A stretch of 10,445 bases of DNA from a bacterium (GTDB lineage: Bacteria; Patescibacteriota; Saccharimonadia; Saccharimonadales; UBA4665). A program made the position numbers and the translations under genes. The stretch is taken from the NCBI GenBank assembly GCA_021846795.1, contig JAJZWG010000021.1, forward strand, positions 1 through 10,445. The letters are read 5' to 3'. Below are positions 6,707-10,445 of the stretch, piece by piece. Every line of letters begins with the position of its first letter. The stretch's first letter is position 1. The notes beneath the pieces are model-generated. The model was not told the origin of the DNA, did no database searches, and saw only the letters and a program-made list of their open reading frames with translations.

Positions 6707-8371
6707 TTAAAAATGATCACGAATATGAGTATAACTATAATCCCAACTAGCATCAGCTTTTTTATGTGGATTAAAGATATTATCTGGATCAAAAATCTGT
6801 TTAACTTGTTTAAATAAATCTAAGACTTCCAACCCAAACTGATTTTTTAACCATGGACCCCTAACTAAACCGTCATTATGTTCACCAGACAATGAACCAT
6901 GATAATGTAAAACTAAATCATTAACTTCTTGCATAGCTGGTAATAATTTTTGACGTTCTTTTGGGTCTTCTAATTTCATTAATGGAATAATATGAAAATT
7001 ACCATCACCCATATGACCAGCAATAGTGGCAAACAATTTATATTTATCAATAATTTTTCTTAAACGAGGTAAAAATTCAGTTAAATACTCTGGTCGAACA
7101 ATCAAATCATCAATAAAAGGAGCAGTATGTTTATCTTTAACTTTTGATCTTAAAAGTTGAAAACTTTGACGACGCATAATCCAAAATTTCTCTGCTTTAC
7201 CTTCAGTCACATCTTCCTCAAAACCATTAATTTCATATTTAGCTCGATATTGCTTTAAATCATGGTGTAAACTTTTAACTTTTTGTCGAACTTCAGCTTC
7301 ACTATTAGCGTTAAACTCAACCATTAAAACCAATTTAGGAATTCCTCTTAATAATTGAAAACCGTCAGGAATTAAACTAATTAATAATTTAACAAATTTT
7401 TTTAAACCCAACATCTTATAAAAACTAGCCATAAATTTAATTGATAAAATTAATGTTTGATCATCAAAACTCTCAAAAGTAGCTGGCTGATACTCTAAAA
7501 CTTTTGGAATAATATCTCCGAGCTGATCAATATCTCTTAAGAATAAAACTAATAAACCACTATGAGCTTTATGAGGTACTAAACGAAAATCAATTTCAGT
7601 TACAAAGCCAAGAGTACCTTCTGAACCAACAATTAATTTAGTAATATCAAAAATCTGAGTTTGACGATCCCAAACTTCCCATAAAGTATAACCCATTGAA
7701 TTTTTACTAACTTGTGGTCGAGCCGCTTTAATAAGGTCATAATTATCTTCGCATAATCGAAATAATTGACTATAAAGTTGACCTTCAAAATTATCTTGAG
7801 CCATTTTTTGATCTAATTGATCTTTGGTTAAAGGCTTAAGTTCATGAACTAAACCATCAGCCAAAACAACTTGTAAACTATTGACGAAATCTTTTGTCTT
7901 ACCATATTCTAATGATTTTTCACCACCAGAATTATTAGCCACCATACCACCAATAGTCGCTAAATCTCGCGAAGCCGGAAAAGTGGGCATAATAGCCTGA
8001 TAACGAAAAGTAGCTTTTTCAAAATCTCGATAAAAAACACCTGGTTCAGCAATAGCTTGATAACTAGTAACTGATTTAATATCTCGCAAATGACGATTAA
8101 AATCAACGATAATTGAATCGTTAATAGCGCCTCCTGCCATGTCAGTACCGGCTGAACGACCTGTCAAAGATAAATCTGGATTATGTTTTTTATTATCTCG
8201 AACTAATTGAACTAAGATTTCAACATCGTGAGCTTCTCGAGGAAAAACCACAACACTAGGCATAATTTCAAATAATGAAGCATCATGAGAATAAAAAGTT
8301 TTAGTTTCTAAAGTATCGTCAGCTTCACCCTTAAAACCTTTTTGTTTTAATGCTTTAATAAAGTTTTCCAT
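6707..8371 (-). CDS. FAD-linked 2-hydroxyacid dehydrogenase (D-lactate/glycolate oxidase GlcD/Dld type)
   Basis: A VAO-family flavoprotein of 554 aa that likely oxidises a 2-hydroxyacid such as D-lactate and passes electrons to quinone. The N-terminal FAD-binding (PCMH) domain shows RSAGTDMAGGAI (72-83), the PASRDLATIGG...NNSGG region (132-150) and GSEGTLGFVTE (249-259). The C-terminal FAD-oxidase domain shows HMGDGNFH (453-460), GEHNDGLVRGP (496-506) and FDPDNIFNPHK (527-537). The usual GEHGDG reads GEHNDG here. No cysteine-rich Fe-S domain follows, unlike YdiJ-type enzymes, and no signal peptide is visible, so it is probably cytoplasmic and membrane-associated. ATG at 8371 is preferred over an in-frame TTG at 8389, since an extended -10 element covers that TTG. 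It is the first gene of the oxidase cluster, which supports a respiratory role. The substrate cannot be decided from sequence: D-lactate, glycolate and D-2-hydroxyglutarate enzymes all share these motifs. Confidence 0.9.
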   Translation of the reverse strand: MENFIKALKQKGFKGEADDTLETKTFYSHDASLFEIMPSVVVFPREAHDVEILVQLVRDNKKHNPDLSLTGRSAGTDMAGGAINDSIIVDFNRHLRDIKSVTSYQAIAEPGVFYRDFEKATFRYQAIMPTFPASRDLATIGGMVANNSGGEKSLEYGKTKDFVNSLQVVLADGLVHELKPLTKDQLDQKMAQDNFEGQLYSQLFRLCEDNYDLIKAARPQVSKNSMGYTLWEVWDRQTQIFDITKLIVGSEGTLGFVTEIDFRLVPHKAHSGLLVLFLRDIDQLGDIIPKVLEYQPATFESFDDQTLILSIKFMASFYKMLGLKKFVKLLISLIPDGFQLLRGIPKLVLMVEFNANSEAEVRQKVKSLHHDLKQYRAKYEINGFEEDVTEGKAEKFWIMRRQSFQLLRSKVKDKHTAPFIDDLIVRPEYLTEFLPRLRKIIDKYKLFATIAGHMGDGNFHIIPLMKLEDPKERQKLLPAMQEVNDLVLHYHGSLSGEHNDGLVRGPWLKNQFGLEVLDLFKQVKQIFDPDNIFNPHKKADASWDYSYTHIRDHF

Positions 8372-8379
8372 TAAACTTA

Positions 8380-8408
8380 ATTTTAACAAAAAACATAAGA
8401 ACTAACAA
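8380..8408 (-). promoter_or_regulatory. Promoter of the FAD dehydrogenase/oxidase cluster
   Basis: On the minus strand, TTGTTA (8408-8403) is followed after 17 nt by TAAAAT (8385-8380), preceded by TG in an extended -10 arrangement (TGTTAAAAT, 8388-8380). Only 8 nt separate the -10 from the ATG at 8371, so the message would begin within a base or two of the start codon. No Shine-Dalgarno is present. An A6 tract overlaps the upstream edge of this -10. Confidence 0.55.
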
Positions 8409-8434
8409 AAAAAAGTTTTTAGATAATTAAGTCA

Positions 8435-8443
8435 TGCTAAAAT
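8435..8443 (+). promoter_or_regulatory. Extended -10 promoter of the NDH-2 gene
   Basis: TGCTAAAAT is an extended -10 element of the same form (TGnTAAAAT) as the one facing the other way. Exactly 6 nt follow before the ATG at 8450, which would place the start site on the A of ATG. No clear -35 hexamer is seen, as often with extended -10 promoters. Upstream A8 (8407-8414) and T5 (8416-8420) tracts may bend the DNA. Confidence 0.55.
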
Positions 8444-8449
8444 AAACTT

Positions 8450-9661
8450 ATGACTAAAAAAATAAAGAAAGAAAACATTGTAATTGTTGGTGGCGGGTTT
8501 GCTGGTGTTAAAGCTGGGCTCTTCTTAAGTAAATATAGTAACTTTTTTAATATTACTTTAATATCCGAAACAACTAGTTTAAGATATTATCCATTGTTAT
8601 ATAAATTTGCGACAGGTGCTGATCAAGCTTTAGTTTCAATTCCGCTAACTAAAATTTTTCAAAACAAAAAAATTAAAATTATAAATGGTTCAGTCGCGAA
8701 ACTAGATCGATCAACAAAATCAATTTATTTAACAGATAATCAAGTCATTAATTTTGATAAATTAATCTTAGGACTGGGTGTTGTGACTAATTATTTTGGT
8801 ATTGATGGTATTGAAAATTACGCTTACTCTATTAAATCTGAAGCTGAAGCTACTAAATTTAATCGCCATCTCCATGATTATTTAATTACTAATCAACAAC
8901 CAGATAGCCATTACGTAGTCATTGGCGCTGGACCAACTGGCATTGAGTTAGCCGCTGAATTACCAAATTATTTAAAATATTTAATGAAAATTCATCAATT
9001 AGGTCATCATAATGTTAAAGTTGAAATTATTGAAGCTCTCGATCAACTACTCCCCAGATTACCTAAGTCCTATGCTCAGCAAGTTTCTCGCAAATTAATT
9101 TCATTAGGAGTTAGTTTAAAATTAAACTCAAAAGTTAGTTCTCAAAACAACCAAGCAATTACTGTTAACGATCAAACCATTCCTTCCCATACAGTTGTTT
9201 GGACGGCTGGCGTAGCTAATCATCCTTTCTATAAAGCTAATAATTTTTTAATTACTCAACATGGTAAAATTGCTTGTGATGTTTTTTTACAAGCTGAAGA
9301 TAATATCTTTGTAGCTGGTGATAATGCTAACACGCCTTTTTCAGGCTTAGCTCAAACAGCCCTTCATGATGGTCAATCAATCGCTGAAAACATCGTTAGA
9401 AGTCATTTTGGTTATCCTATGAAAGCTTATAAACCTAAAAATATTATTACAGTAATTCCAGTTGGTCCAAAATTTTCAGCTGTTTTATGGCGCAAAAAAA
9501 GATTTTATGGTTTTTTTGGTTCAGTTATGCGTCATTTAGCCGATATTGATGGTTATATGAATGTTTTGCCATGGTATTCTGCCATAGCTTTATGGTTAAA
9601 ATATTTTCATCGACAATCAAAAACTTGTTCAATCTGCCAATCAATTAATCAGCAACATTAA
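8450..9661 (+). CDS. ndh: Type II NADH:quinone oxidoreductase (NDH-2)
   Basis: A monotopic FAD enzyme of 403 aa that oxidises NADH and reduces membrane quinone without pumping protons. The FAD-binding fold opens with IVIVGGGFAG (10-19). The second Rossmann fold, for NADH, has VIGAGPTGIELAAEL (157-171) and Glu195 at the end of its second strand (VEIIEALDQLLPRL), typical of NADH preference. FVAGDNA (287-293) contacts FAD, and AQTALHDG (301-308) is the quinone-site motif usually written AQxAxQ, here with His in place of the second Gln. The C-terminal part (about 370-388, LPWYSAIALWLKYFHR) suits the amphipathic membrane anchor. An unusual CSIC pair (393-396) lies in the last residues. There is no Shine-Dalgarno, consistent with leaderless start. 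It is divergent from the oxidase cluster and 2 nt before the helicase gene. A ferredoxin or sulfide:quinone reductase is less likely, as SQR cysteines are absent. Confidence 0.93.
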   Translation: MTKKIKKENIVIVGGGFAGVKAGLFLSKYSNFFNITLISETTSLRYYPLLYKFATGADQALVSIPLTKIFQNKKIKIINGSVAKLDRSTKSIYLTDNQVINFDKLILGLGVVTNYFGIDGIENYAYSIKSEAEATKFNRHLHDYLITNQQPDSHYVVIGAGPTGIELAAELPNYLKYLMKIHQLGHHNVKVEIIEALDQLLPRLPKSYAQQVSRKLISLGVSLKLNSKVSSQNNQAITVNDQTIPSHTVVWTAGVANHPFYKANNFLITQHGKIACDVFLQAEDNIFVAGDNANTPFSGLAQTALHDGQSIAENIVRSHFGYPMKAYKPKNIITVIPVGPKFSAVLWRKKRFYGFFGSVMRHLADIDGYMNVLPWYSAIALWLKYFHRQSKTCSICQSINQQH

Positions 9662-9663
9662 TT

Positions 9664-10445
9664 ATGTCTAACCTTAAATCAGTTAATTTTTTAGCTAATT
9701 TAAATTCAGCTCAAAAACAAGCCGTGGAAACAATTGACGGTCCAGTTATGGTTTTAGCTGGACCGGGCAGTGGTAAAACACATTTATTAACTAGCCGAGT
9801 AGCTAATATTTTACAATCTACTGATTTATCTGCCGATAACATTCTTTGTTTAACATTTACTGATTCAGCTACAGAAACCATGCGTCAACGACTAGTTAAT
9901 TTAATCGGCCAAGAAGCTCATAAAGTTAAAATTATGACTTTTCACGCTTTTTGTCACGATATTATTCAAAATAATTATTTTTATTTTGATCAATTTAATT
10001 TATTTCAAATAGCAGATGAAATTACTAGTTTTGAAATCATTGAAACTATTAAAAATCAACTTAGTTATAACTATAAAATCAAAAATCAAACTAATAAAAA
10101 TATTATCGATTTATTGTTAAAACTTAAACAAGAATTAATTAAACCAATAGATCTTCAATTAATCATTCAACATGACAGTGATTTTATTAATCAGATTAAT
10201 CATGATTTAGCTGAACTAACAGTTAACATCCAACGAGTTAGTCTTAAAACAGTCAATTATTTTGTCGATCTACTTAATAGAATAAAAAAGCACCCTTATC
10301 AAGCTCATTTTACCGAGTTCTCTTTTAAACAACTGCTGATTGATCAACTGCAAACCGCCTTAGGTGATTTTGAACAAACCAACAAAACAGTTTCTATCAC
10401 TCAATTTAAAAGTCAATGGTTAAAAAAAGATCAAAATAATAACTT
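9664..10445 (+). CDS. UvrD/Rep/PcrA-family DNA helicase, 3'-partial
   Basis: The first 260 residues of a superfamily 1A DNA helicase, running off the end of the window. Visible motifs in order are the Q-motif LNSAQKQAV (13-21), Walker A AGPGSGKT (32-39, Lys38), motif Ia LCLTFTDSATETMRQRL (61-77) and motif Ib IMTFHAFCHDI (90-100). The section after about residue 110 fits the variable 1B subdomain and is rich in Asn, Gln, Ile and Lys. Walker B and motifs III-VI would lie beyond the window, so it cannot be told whether this is a UvrD/PcrA repair helicase or a longer RecB/AddA-like protein with a nuclease domain. The ATG lies 2 nt after the NDH-2 stop without a clear Shine-Dalgarno, so it is likely translated from the same message. 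Base use resembles its neighbours. The link to respiration is probably only positional. Confidence 0.92.
   Translation, partial: MSNLKSVNFLANLNSAQKQAVETIDGPVMVLAGPGSGKTHLLTSRVANILQSTDLSADNILCLTFTDSATETMRQRLVNLIGQEAHKVKIMTFHAFCHDIIQNNYFYFDQFNLFQIADEITSFEIIETIKNQLSYNYKIKNQTNKNIIDLLLKLKQELIKPIDLQLIIQHDSDFINQINHDLAELTVNIQRVSLKTVNYFVDLLNRIKKHPYQAHFTEFSFKQLLIDQLQTALGDFEQTNKTVSITQFKSQWLKKDQNNN

Noticed and set aside
8372..8389. TTG start at 8389 for the FAD dehydrogenase
   Set aside because: The six added residues have no family support, and the -10 element (8380-8388) overlaps that TTG, so transcription would begin downstream of it.
1..10445. Mobile element, CRISPR array or tRNA/rRNA genes
   Set aside because: No transposase motif, regular repeat-spacer pattern, terminal inverted repeats or recognisable RNA gene was seen; coding sequence fills nearly all of the window.

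Overview
The window is AT-rich (about one third G+C by eye), densely packed DNA that uses the standard code. It reads as a compact aerobic respiratory island. The best guess for the organism is a Candidate Phyla Radiation bacterium (Patescibacteria), with Saccharibacteria the most likely group. Reasons are the small gaps, the simple histidine kinase without HAMP, a CyoA without a lipoprotein cysteine, the AT-rich coding, and the published presence of a bo3-type oxidase plus NDH-2 in some Saccharibacteria. No taxonomic marker gene is present, so this is inference. An AT-rich proteobacterium or another bacterium with a transferred cyo operon cannot be excluded.

Layout. Positions 1-980 (+) hold the 3' part of a membrane sensor histidine kinase with a His-rich extracytoplasmic loop. 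Convergent with it, on the minus strand from 8371 down to 973, lies a tightly packed cluster of seven genes: an FAD-linked 2-hydroxyacid (D-lactate/glycolate type) dehydrogenase, a DoxX/DoxD-like membrane protein made of two related halves, then cyoA, cyoB, cyoC, cyoD and cyoE. Gaps are 3 and 39 nt before cyoA, and the cyo junctions abut or overlap by 1-4 nt. Divergent on the plus strand are a type II NADH:quinone dehydrogenase (8450-9661) and, 2 nt later, the start of a UvrD/Rep-type helicase that runs off the window. The 78-nt divergent spacer carries two opposed extended -10 elements of the same sequence, TGnTAAAAT. They sit so close to the two ATGs that one or both messages may be leaderless.

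Function. NDH-2 (from NADH) and the FAD dehydrogenase (from a 2-hydroxyacid) could reduce a membrane quinone. The CyoABCD complex would oxidise the quinol, reduce O2 to water and pump protons, and CyoE would make heme O for CyoB. This amounts to a very short electron transport chain without complex I or III. No quinone or heme synthesis gene is present here, so cofactors may come from elsewhere in the genome or from a host.

The points most worth a second look are the ATT start codon of cyoE, the duplicated DoxX-like protein built into the oxidase operon, the His-rich sensor loop beside a copper oxidase, the leaderless-looking divergent promoters, and the replacement of a quinol-site histidine in CyoB by threonine. 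There is no rRNA, tRNA, CRISPR array, insertion sequence or gene-free stretch above 300 bases.
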